Assembly: GCF_001571365.1 (NCBI RefSeq)
Contig: NZ_BCTQ01000004.1
Location: 1-64,000 of the forward strand
Direction: 5' to 3'
Source of the DNA: Achromobacter denitrificans NBRC 15125
GTDB lineage: Bacteria; Pseudomonadota; Gammaproteobacteria; Burkholderiales; Burkholderiaceae_B
Length of the DNA: 64,000 bases
Position numbers and translations under genes: made by a program. Under the pieces are notes generated by a model that did no database searches, was not told where the DNA came from, and saw nothing but the letters and a program-made list of their open reading frames with translations. Below are positions 18,247-26,387 of this stretch, one piece after another (positions within the stretch are counted from its first letter, which is position 1; the number at the start of each line of letters is the position of its first letter).

Positions 18247-18269
18247 CCGCCGGGGCTACCGCCCGGCGG
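18247..18269 (+). terminator. Hairpin after the anti-sigma gene
   Basis: CCGCCGGG (18247-18254) pairs with CCCGGCGG (18262-18269) around a seven-base loop, and GTTT follows. It lies between convergent genes and overlaps the end of the esterase gene on the other strand. The T-run is short, so termination would be weak without help. Confidence 0.4.
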
Positions 18270-19869
18270 GTTTGCCCGTTCCTATCAGTTCCAGCAGCCC
18301 GTCCGATAAGGTGCCGCGCCAGACCAGGTAGTCATGGCCGCCTGCAATCTCGCGATGCGTGACCCAGTAGCCCTTGGCGCGCAGAACATCCCGCAGATGG
18401 CGGTTGGTTTCGAGAATGCCCGGTTGGCCCCCGCGCCCCGATTCGAACAGGCCGGCCCCCAGGAAGAAGCGCACCGGCAGCGTGCGCACGGCGGCGAATT
18501 GCCGCGTCAGCCATTGGTCCTCTTCGCCTGCCGGGCTCCACCAATACGAACCCGATTGGCTGAGCACGTTGCCGAACACTTCCGGATGACGCAGCGCGGC
18601 ATACGCCGACGCCAGTCCTCCATAGCTGGAACCTCCGATGACGGTGCGCGCCGCCGGCGCGCCGATGCCGTGCTTGCGCGCCCAGGGCATGAGCTCGCGC
18701 GCCAGGAAGTCGGCGAAATCCGGGTTGGGCGGCAATTCCTGGCTGCGGGAGTCCGCCGTGGGATTGTCGATGAGCAATGCCGCGGTCGGGGGGATGACGC
18801 CGGCGGCGATCATGTTGTCGAGTATGGTCGGCGTCGGCACGCGGCCCAGGTAGGCGCCGGCGTCGAACAGCACCAGCACGTGGTTGTCCGCGGCGGCCGG
18901 ACGCCAGCCGGCCGGACGATACAGGTGGATCTTGCGCGTGTTGCCCAGAATCTTGCTGCGCAATTCCCGCGTTTCCACCGTTCCGGCGGGCACGTCGGCC
19001 CGCGCTTCGACCCACGGCTGTGGCGGGGCATCCGCCAGCTCCAGCACGGAGTAGGTCTGGAATGCGTCGATGCCCTGCTTGGGGTAGGCCTTGGCGTTGT
19101 AGGGGTCGGCCTGCGCGGTGGCCAGGATCGCCCGGCGCCGCGCCATGCCGGAACCCGGCAGCTCCGGCACGTCGGGCGCCAGGCGGTAGGACAGCCGCGC
19201 GGAACGGGGCACGACGAAGCTGGCGTACCAGACGTCGGAGTCGCCCAGTCGCGCCAGTTGCGCATGGTCCGAGGACGGCCCGCCAAACAGGCGCACATTG
19301 CGTTGCGCGCCGCGCCACAGGAACGTGACGCGGTCGCGAGCGGCGTCCACCGGCTCGACCAGCGGGCTGCCCGCCCGCGCCACTTCGTCCCAGAAGGCCG
19401 CGGTCGTGCCGCCTTGCGCCAGCGTCGCCGCCAGGGCGGCCAGGCGAGGGCTGTCCATCGTCGGGGCAGGCGCGCGCTGCGCCGACAGCGGCACGCGCTC
19501 GGTAAGCGCCCACCGGTACGCGCCGTCTCCCTGGGCCCGCACCGTGTAGACGCCGTCCGCCGGCGCCACCAGCATCAGCGTGCCCGCGGGCTTCTCGGCA
19601 TCGCTCAGCCGGCGCACGTGATGGCCGGCGGCGTCCAGCAGATCCAGCGTTACGCCACTGTCGGCGGCCCACGTCCCCGCCAGGAAATCCCCCTTTTGCA
19701 GCGAAAGCCGTTCTTCGGAATAGGCCTGCGGGGTGACCAGGCCCTGCCCGGATTGCGCAGCCGCGATGGCCGGCGCCATGCCGGTCAGTGCGATCGCCAG
19801 CGCCGCCATCGGCACGCGTTGCCGCCACGTCAAACCATACTGTCCAGGCATATGCATTCGTTTCATCAT
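18256..19869 (-). CDS. Exported esterase of the enterochelin esterase type
   Basis: A 537-residue protein with a signal peptide (residues 1-38, ending AIAAAQ). The N-terminal half has a pre-peptidase-like segment and an early-set domain of the enterochelin-esterase type. The C-terminal half is an alpha/beta hydrolase with nucleophile motif VIGGSSYGGLASAY and the late histidine of IAGGHDYLVWR. It should hydrolyse an ester-containing siderophore or its ferric complex in the periplasm. I used the first of two tandem ATGs (19869), which overlaps the PepSY stop. Last gene of the siderophore operon. Confidence 0.85.
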   Translation of the reverse strand: MMKRMHMPGQYGLTWRQRVPMAALAIALTGMAPAIAAAQSGQGLVTPQAYSEERLSLQKGDFLAGTWAADSGVTLDLLDAAGHHVRRLSDAEKPAGTLMLVAPADGVYTVRAQGDGAYRWALTERVPLSAQRAPAPTMDSPRLAALAATLAQGGTTAAFWDEVARAGSPLVEPVDAARDRVTFLWRGAQRNVRLFGGPSSDHAQLARLGDSDVWYASFVVPRSARLSYRLAPDVPELPGSGMARRRAILATAQADPYNAKAYPKQGIDAFQTYSVLELADAPPQPWVEARADVPAGTVETRELRSKILGNTRKIHLYRPAGWRPAAADNHVLVLFDAGAYLGRVPTPTILDNMIAAGVIPPTAALLIDNPTADSRSQELPPNPDFADFLARELMPWARKHGIGAPAARTVIGGSSYGGLASAYAALRHPEVFGNVLSQSGSYWWSPAGEEDQWLTRQFAAVRTLPVRFFLGAGLFESGRGGQPGILETNRHLRDVLRAKGYWVTHREIAGGHDYLVWRGTLSDGLLELIGTGKPAGR

Positions 19870-21503
19870 CCGCAATGGTGAGGTGTTGTGTTCGATTGCC
19901 GCGGCGCCCAGGGGCTGTCGAGGTCGCCGCGGGCGATCCGGCGCGCGCTTGCTTTCGCCATCCAGGCAAATCCCAAGGCCGACGCCAGCGCGGTTGCGTC
20001 CACGGCGAGCGTCGCGGCGGACGTGTGCGCCCAGAGGCCCGAGCCGGGAAACAGTCCGCCCAACAGGGAGGTTGCCGGAATCGCCAGGGTCAAGGCCGCG
20101 GCCGTCCATAGCAGATGCACCCCCGCCGCGGCGCCGCCCCGCAGGAACGACCATGCGATGCAGGCGAAGAAGGCCAGGTAGTAGAGCCCCTGAAGCCAGG
20201 CATTCAGATCGCCGACGCGACCGTTCAGCCACTTGGAGGCAATCATCATCAGCGAAATGCCGCATATGCACCCCAGGCAGACGCCGACGGTCGCCGAGGC
20301 CATCAAGCGCGTGTCCAGGCGTTGTGCCGGAATCGCGCCGGTCCGCCGGTCCGCGCGCTTGCGGCGCGTCTCGATCCAGAGCAGGTTGCCGCTATAGAAC
20401 AGCCACGCGCCCGCCAAGCCTAGAAGGAAATACAGCCACTGCGCCGCGGTCCCGCCAAACGATGCCATATGCAGGGCGAAGAAGCTGCTGATCCAAAGAT
20501 TGGGCGCATTCTGCCCGCCGGGCAGGTAGTCGGTGTTGAGTACCTTTCCCGAATAGGGGTCCAGCGCCACGAAGCCGCCCCGAGCCCGCGGCGATACCGC
20601 GCTGTCGTCTTTTCCCCAGATGCGCACCACGGCGCGGGGGCCGGTGACTTGCTGGTACTGCAGGGTGTCGGGCCTGAAGTTCGGCGCCAGGCTGCGCGCC
20701 CGGGCCACCAGCGCCCGGGGCGTCAGCAACGCTGCCGGGTCCCGGGCGCTCGCGGCGGCCTCGTTGCCGCCGGCGCGCTGGAAAACCGAGGCCAGCTTGC
20801 CGTCGTACATCAGCCTGTCCTGCAGGTCGTAGATGCCGTCGTGAAAGGCGAACACCACCGAACTGAGCGCCATGACGATATGGAACGGCAAGGACACGAT
20901 CCCCACCACGTTGTGCGCGTCCAGCCACATGCGCTTCAGGTTCTTTCCGGTCCGCAAGGCGAAGAAGTCCTTCACCAGGGAGGGCAGCAGCACGATGACA
21001 CCCGAGACCAGCGCGAGGGCGTACAGCGACGCCACCACGCCCATGAACCATCGGTTGGGATCGCTGTCGACGGGCAGGCCCACCACGCGATGCAGCACGT
21101 CGATGAAGGATGCCAGCCCGCTGGGCGCGGTGGGTTGCACTTGCAGGCCGCCGCCCAGGTCCAGGTAGGCGACGTAGTGGCGCACCGACGATTCGTCGTG
21201 GTCGTCGGCCGCCCCGTCGCGGACTTCCCAGCCCATCCGGGCCGGCACGTGCTCGGCGTCCAGCAGGTGGATGTTGAACCCCTTGGCCACCTCCGGCCGC
21301 GCCGCCAGGGTTCTGGCGATCAGGTCGGGAGTCTCGTCCAGCGGCACGTGAGAGATCGTCGAATGCGGCGTGGCCCAGCGGACGATGGGCTCCTTGAACA
21401 CCGTCAGCGCGCCCGCGTAGAAGGCGATGAAGAGCGCCATGCCCGTCAGGATGCCCGTCCAGGTGTGGACGGACTTGTAGATGCGTATGACGTCGGCCCT
21501 CAT
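19866..21503 (-). CDS. PepSY-associated transmembrane protein (putative siderophore-iron reductase)
   Basis: A 545-residue inner-membrane protein. It begins with the conserved segment IYKSVHTWTGILTGMALFIAFYAGALTVF and has further helices near residues 185-205, 235-255 and 365-385, plus several at the C-terminus. Large periplasmic loops lie between them. PepSY_TM proteins in siderophore operons, such as FpvG of pseudomonads, are linked to reductive iron release from siderophores in the periplasm. The conserved histidines (H18 and the HNVVGIVSLPFHIV segment) could bind haem. It lies between a DUF3649-type gene and the esterase gene. Confidence 0.85.
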   Translation of the reverse strand: MRADVIRIYKSVHTWTGILTGMALFIAFYAGALTVFKEPIVRWATPHSTISHVPLDETPDLIARTLAARPEVAKGFNIHLLDAEHVPARMGWEVRDGAADDHDESSVRHYVAYLDLGGGLQVQPTAPSGLASFIDVLHRVVGLPVDSDPNRWFMGVVASLYALALVSGVIVLLPSLVKDFFALRTGKNLKRMWLDAHNVVGIVSLPFHIVMALSSVVFAFHDGIYDLQDRLMYDGKLASVFQRAGGNEAAASARDPAALLTPRALVARARSLAPNFRPDTLQYQQVTGPRAVVRIWGKDDSAVSPRARGGFVALDPYSGKVLNTDYLPGGQNAPNLWISSFFALHMASFGGTAAQWLYFLLGLAGAWLFYSGNLLWIETRRKRADRRTGAIPAQRLDTRLMASATVGVCLGCICGISLMMIASKWLNGRVGDLNAWLQGLYYLAFFACIAWSFLRGGAAAGVHLLWTAAALTLAIPATSLLGGLFPGSGLWAHTSAATLAVDATALASALGFAWMAKASARRIARGDLDSPWAPRQSNTTPHHCG

Positions 21504-21519
21504 GGCTTCTGCCCCTCCT

Positions 21520-21810
21520 TCAAAGCGCGCCGGCCAGGAACAGCGCGCCGTAGAGCGCCAGGCAGGCTGCGCCCAGGCAGATCCAGGCGCGCAGGCCGCT
21601 GGCGAAAAAATAGACGGTGCTCAAGACGCCCAGCCAGACGGGCGGCACCAGCCACATGGCGAGCTGCGAGCGGCTCGCCAATGGGATGCTCGCGGTCAGC
21701 GCGGCAAGCGCGGCGCTGGCACCCAGGGCGAGCGCGAAGCCGAGCAGCGCGCCCGCCAGGCTCTTGGATATCCAGTCGCGCCGGATCGGGGCCGGTTTAG
21801 CGGCTTTCAT
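21520..21810 (-). CDS. Small membrane protein, DUF3649-type, iron-uptake associated
   Basis: A 96-residue protein with three predicted membrane helices (SLAGALLGFALALGASAALA, then MWLVPPVWLGVLSTVYFF, then WICLGAACLALYGALFLAG). Proteins of this size and pattern accompany TonB-dependent siderophore receptors and PepSY proteins and carry the label DUF3649. No enzymatic residues are evident. It overlaps the upstream gene by 14 bases and precedes the PepSY gene by 16 bases. Confidence 0.75.
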   Translation of the reverse strand: MKAAKPAPIRRDWISKSLAGALLGFALALGASAALAALTASIPLASRSQLAMWLVPPVWLGVLSTVYFFASGLRAWICLGAACLALYGALFLAGAL

Positions 21811-22090
21811 GCGTATCGCTTCCGCGCAATCCGACGAGGGCGCCCAGGTAGGGGATGAGGCAGAAGAACAGCATCAGGGCCGTACAGAACACGAATATCG
21901 CCGCGACGGTCGAAAATGCCAGCAGGCACGCCCACGCGCCCAAGGCCAGCAGGACGGCGCCCGCCGCGCGGGCCGGCAGCGCAGGCCAGGGCGCGGGCCG
22001 CCAACGCTGGTTCGGCGAGGCGCGATAGAGGCTGAAGCAGCCCAGGAATATGGCGATCAGGCTGATGAAGGTCAGGGCTTGCATAATCAT
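21797..22090 (-). CDS. Small membrane protein, DUF3325-type, iron-uptake associated
   Basis: A 97-residue protein with three hydrophobic helices, beginning MIMQALTFISLIAIFLGCFS, followed by a segment YRASPNQRWRP that is typical of DUF3325 members. The ATG at 22090 is the likely start; 22084 is possible, and a further upstream frame start at 22117 is less likely. Together with the DUF3649 protein it probably forms an accessory membrane unit for the PepSY reductase. The exact role is unknown. Confidence 0.75.
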   Translation of the reverse strand: MIMQALTFISLIAIFLGCFSLYRASPNQRWRPAPWPALPARAAGAVLLALGAWACLLAFSTVAAIFVFCTALMLFFCLIPYLGALVGLRGSDTHESR

Positions 22091-22183
22091 CCTGGTGTGA
22101 AAAAGCGCGCGGCCCATGCCTTTGCGCTGCCCGACCCGGATCGATGGTCCGGGGCAGGAAGCGGCGGGACGGTCCGCGGGCGC

Positions 22184-24331
22184 TCAGAAGCTGATGCTGG
22201 CGGAGGCGGTGACGGTGCGCGCCGGGCCCAGCGTCGCGATCGGGGTCGTGTCGCTGAAACTGCCGGCGTAATAGTGCTTGTCGAACACATTGTTGACGTT
22301 CAGGCGCAGCACCACGTCCCGGCCGTTGATCTGCGTGGCGTAGCGCGCGCCCAGATCCAGTTGGCCCCAGCCGGGAATCTGCAGCTTGTTGGCGGAGTCC
22401 GCGTACTGGGTGGAGCTGGCCTGCAGGCGGCCGCTCAAGGTCAGGCCGGGGACCCACGGGGTATCCCACTCCAGCCCGGTATTGGCCTGCCATCGCGGCA
22501 CGCCGACGGCGGTGTTGCCGTCATAGCGGCCAAACGAGGTCTTGACCTGCGTGCCTTGGGAGTAGGTGACGCCGCCCAGCACGCGCACGCCCGGAACCAG
22601 CTCGCCGAACGTGTTCCATTCCACGCCGCGAACGCGCTTTTCGCCGCCATCGGCATACGTCGGGTTCGCCGTCGCGCCCTCGGTGACCAGCATGGGCTTG
22701 TCGATCTGGAAGAGGGCGAGCGTGTTGGTGAAGGTGCCGGCGTTCCACTTGACGCCCAATTCCTGCTGCTTGGTCTTGTAGGGCGCGAAGACCTGTCCAT
22801 AGTTGCTGGCGGTCGTGTCGGTGACGCTGTCGCCCTTGCTGAGGCCTTGCACGTAGTTGGCGTAGAGCGAGACGTCCGGCCCCCAGGGCTTGACGACGAT
22901 GGCGGCCGCGGGCGTCACCGCGTCCTCGTCGTAGCGCGACGTGGTCTTGCCCGTCTTGTCGAAATTGGTGGTCTTCACGCGCTGGTTGCGCAAGCCCGCG
23001 GTCACGAGCAGCTTTTCGTCGAAGAAGGACATCGTGTCGACCAGCGCGAGGCTGGACAAGGTGTTCTCCGCCGTTTTCGGCGCGCTGCCCGGCACGGCCG
23101 GCATGACCGGCGTAATCGGATCGTAGATGTTGGATTTGAAGGTCGAAGGCGTGCCCGTGGCCGAGCCGTCCTCCGTGTCCAGGATCGACGCCTGGAGCAC
23201 CAGTTCGTGCCCGACGCTGCCGGTCTTGAAGCGCGACCGCAGGCCCGCCTCCGCCGACGTGGCATCGGTATAGGCCCGCTGGCCGACCATGGAGCCGGTG
23301 AAATTGCCGTTGGCGTCGATCTGCCGCGCATGGGTGCCGTTGATCAGCCCGGACTGATGGCTGTCGCGCCTGCCCACGCCCGCGAAAGCCGATACGTTGT
23401 CGTTGAAGCGGTACTCGGCCCGTCCGAAGACGGCATTGCTCTGTATGCTGCCGTAGCCGGTGCTGAACTGATTGATGCGGGGATCGGGGGCCTCGGGAAC
23501 GACCGATCCGCCGAACCAGAACATGGCGGGCGTGCCGCCGCTGAAGGATTCCTGGCTATGGTATGCGTCTATCGATGCCGTCAGCGCGCTGCCGCGGTAA
23601 TCCAGGCCGGCGGAGAAGAACTCGCGCTTCCTGGATTGGCCGTCCAGCGTGGTGGCGCCGTCGCTGAACGAGCCGTTGACGCGCGCGCCCCATTCGTTGC
23701 CCGCGCCAAAGCGCCGGCCGGCGTCGATGGTGGTGCCGAGCTGGCCATCGGATTGCCAGTTCACGCCATAGGTGGCGGTCGGCGTATCGCCCGCGCGCTT
23801 GGGCACCAGGTTGATGGTGCCGCCCACCGCCCCGCTGGGCGCCATGCCGCTGAACAAGGCATTCGGCCCCTTGAGCACCTCGACCCGCTCGACGAATTCC
23901 AGCGGGGTGCGGCCCATCGGCGCCAGGCCGAACATGCCGTTGATGGCCACGTCGTTCTGGTTGACGTCGAAACCGCGGATGCGGAAGTTCTCGTATGCGT
24001 GCCCGCTGGACGTGGTGAACCGGACGGACGGGTCGTTCGCCATGACGTCGGCCAGCGTGCGCGCCTGCTGGTTCTGGATGAGTTCGGACGTATAGCTCGT
24101 TACGTTGAACGGCGTATCCATCACGCTCTGGTTGCCCATCAGGCCCAGGCGCGCGCCGTCGGCCACCTGGCCGCCGGGATAGGGCGGGGGCAGCTCTTCG
24201 CCGCTCAAGGAGCCAGCGGTGACGGTGACCGGTTGCAGCGTGGTGGCCGGCGGCGCGGTCTGCGCCCAGGCATTCGGCAGCGGCAAGAGCACGCCCAGCG
24301 CGAGGCCAGGCGCGAGCCGCAGGGTTCGCAT
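22184..24331 (-). CDS. TonB-dependent siderophore receptor
   Basis: A 715-residue outer-membrane receptor. A signal peptide (residues 1-23, ending NAWA) is followed by the plug domain with DVMANDPSVRF and ENFRIRGFDVNQNDVAING, then the barrel ending in FDKHYYAGSFSD and a terminal phenylalanine (SASISF). The ferric-siderophore receptor type is clear, but the siderophore cannot be read from sequence. I chose the ATG at 24331 because it begins a normal signal peptide. First gene of the operon, downstream of a Fur-like box; a 93-base gap separates it from the DUF3325 gene. Confidence 0.93.
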   Translation of the reverse strand: MRTLRLAPGLALGVLLPLPNAWAQTAPPATTLQPVTVTAGSLSGEELPPPYPGGQVADGARLGLMGNQSVMDTPFNVTSYTSELIQNQQARTLADVMANDPSVRFTTSSGHAYENFRIRGFDVNQNDVAINGMFGLAPMGRTPLEFVERVEVLKGPNALFSGMAPSGAVGGTINLVPKRAGDTPTATYGVNWQSDGQLGTTIDAGRRFGAGNEWGARVNGSFSDGATTLDGQSRKREFFSAGLDYRGSALTASIDAYHSQESFSGGTPAMFWFGGSVVPEAPDPRINQFSTGYGSIQSNAVFGRAEYRFNDNVSAFAGVGRRDSHQSGLINGTHARQIDANGNFTGSMVGQRAYTDATSAEAGLRSRFKTGSVGHELVLQASILDTEDGSATGTPSTFKSNIYDPITPVMPAVPGSAPKTAENTLSSLALVDTMSFFDEKLLVTAGLRNQRVKTTNFDKTGKTTSRYDEDAVTPAAAIVVKPWGPDVSLYANYVQGLSKGDSVTDTTASNYGQVFAPYKTKQQELGVKWNAGTFTNTLALFQIDKPMLVTEGATANPTYADGGEKRVRGVEWNTFGELVPGVRVLGGVTYSQGTQVKTSFGRYDGNTAVGVPRWQANTGLEWDTPWVPGLTLSGRLQASSTQYADSANKLQIPGWGQLDLGARYATQINGRDVVLRLNVNNVFDKHYYAGSFSDTTPIATLGPARTVTASASISF

Positions 24332-24638
24332 ATCCAGTAAATGACGCCGTCCGTTAGGCAAAATTTGCTCCAGAAAACAAACGCAAATGAGAATGATAGG
24401 CAATAATTTTAATGCAATATTGGGGCTTTCTGCCAATAGAAAGCGGCATGCGGATGCGCTGAAGTTGATCTGGAACAACAGAAAGGCCAGCAAGCGGCGG
24501 GGCGTCGGAAGCCGGTTCGCCGGGGCGCATGGCGGGTCTTTCCGCGCGGGGAGGAAGGGCGCTCGCGCACCTGCCTATCCCAGGGAGCCTCCAGTAAAAT
24601 CAATTCCCGGCGTACCACTCCCATAAGAAAGAGCTCCC
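24332..24638. other. Intergenic region between the receptor and SulP genes
   Basis: A 307-base divergent promoter region with an AT-rich centre (about 24355-24425) that contains the Fur-like box. The SulP side is GC-rich and ends with a weak ribosome site (AGAAAGAGCTCCC) before the ATG. I see no gene or RNA here. Confidence 0.6.
24389..24407. promoter_or_regulatory. Fur-like box before the siderophore receptor
   Basis: The 19 bases GAGAATGATAGGCAATAAT match the classical 19-bp Fur consensus at about 13 positions. They lie 58 bases upstream of the receptor ATG in an AT-rich stretch. Iron repression is the expected control for this operon. Confidence 0.65.
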
Positions 24639-26375
24639 ATGGCTTCCTCTGCGCCCGCCGCTGTCGATAGGCCCTCAAGGGGGTGGCTCCGCTGGCTGCC
24701 CGGACTGGCCGTCTTGAAGTCGTACGAAGCCGCCTGGCTACCGAGGGACCTGGCCGCCGGCCTGGTGCTGACGACCATGCTGGTGCCGGTGGGCATCGCC
24801 TACGCCGAGGCCTCGGGCGTGCCGGGCGTCTACGGCCTTTACGCCACGATCATTCCGCTGCTGGCCTATGCCCTGTTCGGCCCGAGCCGGATCCTGGTGC
24901 TGGGGCCGGACTCGGCGCTGGCCGCGCCCATCCTGGCGGTGGTGCTCAGCGTCTCGAACGGCGATCCCATGCGCGCGGTGGCCGCGGCCAGCCTGATGGC
25001 GCTCGTGTCGGGCCTTTTCTGTATCGTGCTGGGCGTGCTGCGGCTGGGGTTCGTGACCGAGCTGCTGTCCAAGCCGATCCGCTACGGCTACATGAACGGC
25101 ATCGCGCTGACGGTGCTGGTGAGCCAGCTGCCGAAGATGTTCGCGATTTCCATCGACGACGCCGGCCCGCTGCGCGAGATGTGGCAGCTGGCGGAGGCCG
25201 TGTACGACGGCGAGACCAACTGGTACAGCTTCGGGGTGGGGGCGGTGACGCTGGCGGTGATCCTGCTGCTCAAGCGTTTCGACCGCGTGCCGGGCCTGCT
25301 GATCGCGGTCATCCTGGCCACGGCGGCGGTCAGCGTGTTCGGGCTGGACGCGCGCGGCGTCAAGGTGCTGGGCGAGATTCCCCAGGGGCTGCCGACGTTC
25401 GTGCTGCCGTGGCTGAGCAACGCGGACCTGGTCAAGATCGTGCTGGGCGGCTGCGCCGTGGCGCTGATCGCGTTTGCCGACACCAGCGTGTTGTCGCGCA
25501 CCTATGCCGCGCGCACGCACACGCGGGTGGATCCGAACCAGGAAATGGTGGGGCTCGGCGTGGCGAACCTGGCCGCCGGCTTCTTCCAGGGCTTTCCGAT
25601 CAGCAGCAGCGCCTCGCGCACGCCGGTGGCGGAAGCGGCGGGTTCGCGCACGCAGCTCACGGGCGTGGTGGGGGCGCTTGCCGTGGCCGGCCTGCTGCTG
25701 GTGGCGCCGAACCTGCTGCGCTACCTGCCCAACAGCGCGTTGGCCGCCGTGGTGATCGCCGCGGCCATCGGCCTGTTCGAGTTCAAGGACCTGCAGCGCA
25801 TCTTCCGCATCCAGCAATGGGAGTTCTGGCTGTCGATGCTGTGTTTCGCCGCCGTGGCGGTGTTCGGCGCGATTCCCGGCATCTGCCTGGCCGTGGTGAT
25901 CGCCGTCATCGAATTCCTGTGGGACGGCTGGCGGCCGCACTTCGCGGTGCTGGGCCGCGTGCCCAACCTGCGCGGCTATCACGACCTGAAGCGCTACCCG
26001 CAGGCGGCGCTGATCGACGGCCTGGTGCTGTTCCGCTGGGACGCGCCGCTGTTCTTCGCCAATGCCGAACTGTTCCAGCAGCGGTTGATGGAAGCCGTGG
26101 AAGCCTCGCCCACGCCGGTGCGGCGCGTGGTGGTGGCGGCCGAGCCCGTCACCAGCGTCGACGTCACGTCGGCCGACATGCTGCGGGAATTGAGCCACGG
26201 CCTGGCCGCGGAAGGCGTGGCGCTGCATTTCGCCGAGATGAAGGACCCGGTCCGCGACAAGCTCAAGCGCTTCGAACTGACCGAGGTGTTCAGCGACGAC
26301 CGCTTCCATCCCACGGTGGGCAGCGCCGTGGAGGAGTATCTGGAAGGCGTGGGAGCCGGGCGGATCCAGGAATAA
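24639..26375 (+). CDS. SulP-family anion transporter with STAS domain
   Basis: A 578-residue transporter. The SulP core has the N-terminal signature GLVLTTMLVPVGIAYAEASG, then GLYATIIPLLAYALFGPSR and LVLGPDSALAAPILA. About 12 helices run to residue 430. The C-terminal cytoplasmic STAS domain (about 440-560) contains LVLFRWDAPLFFANAE and the VTSVDVTSADML segment. SulP members carry sulfate, bicarbonate or other anions; the substrate cannot be assigned. It is a single gene between the two iron-related loci and ends 12 bases from the convergent CobN-like gene. Confidence 0.92.
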   Translation: MASSAPAAVDRPSRGWLRWLPGLAVLKSYEAAWLPRDLAAGLVLTTMLVPVGIAYAEASGVPGVYGLYATIIPLLAYALFGPSRILVLGPDSALAAPILAVVLSVSNGDPMRAVAAASLMALVSGLFCIVLGVLRLGFVTELLSKPIRYGYMNGIALTVLVSQLPKMFAISIDDAGPLREMWQLAEAVYDGETNWYSFGVGAVTLAVILLLKRFDRVPGLLIAVILATAAVSVFGLDARGVKVLGEIPQGLPTFVLPWLSNADLVKIVLGGCAVALIAFADTSVLSRTYAARTHTRVDPNQEMVGLGVANLAAGFFQGFPISSSASRTPVAEAAGSRTQLTGVVGALAVAGLLLVAPNLLRYLPNSALAAVVIAAAIGLFEFKDLQRIFRIQQWEFWLSMLCFAAVAVFGAIPGICLAVVIAVIEFLWDGWRPHFAVLGRVPNLRGYHDLKRYPQAALIDGLVLFRWDAPLFFANAELFQQRLMEAVEASPTPVRRVVVAAEPVTSVDVTSADMLRELSHGLAAEGVALHFAEMKDPVRDKLKRFELTEVFSDDRFHPTVGSAVEEYLEGVGAGRIQE

Positions 26376-26387
26376 GGCATCAGGGGC

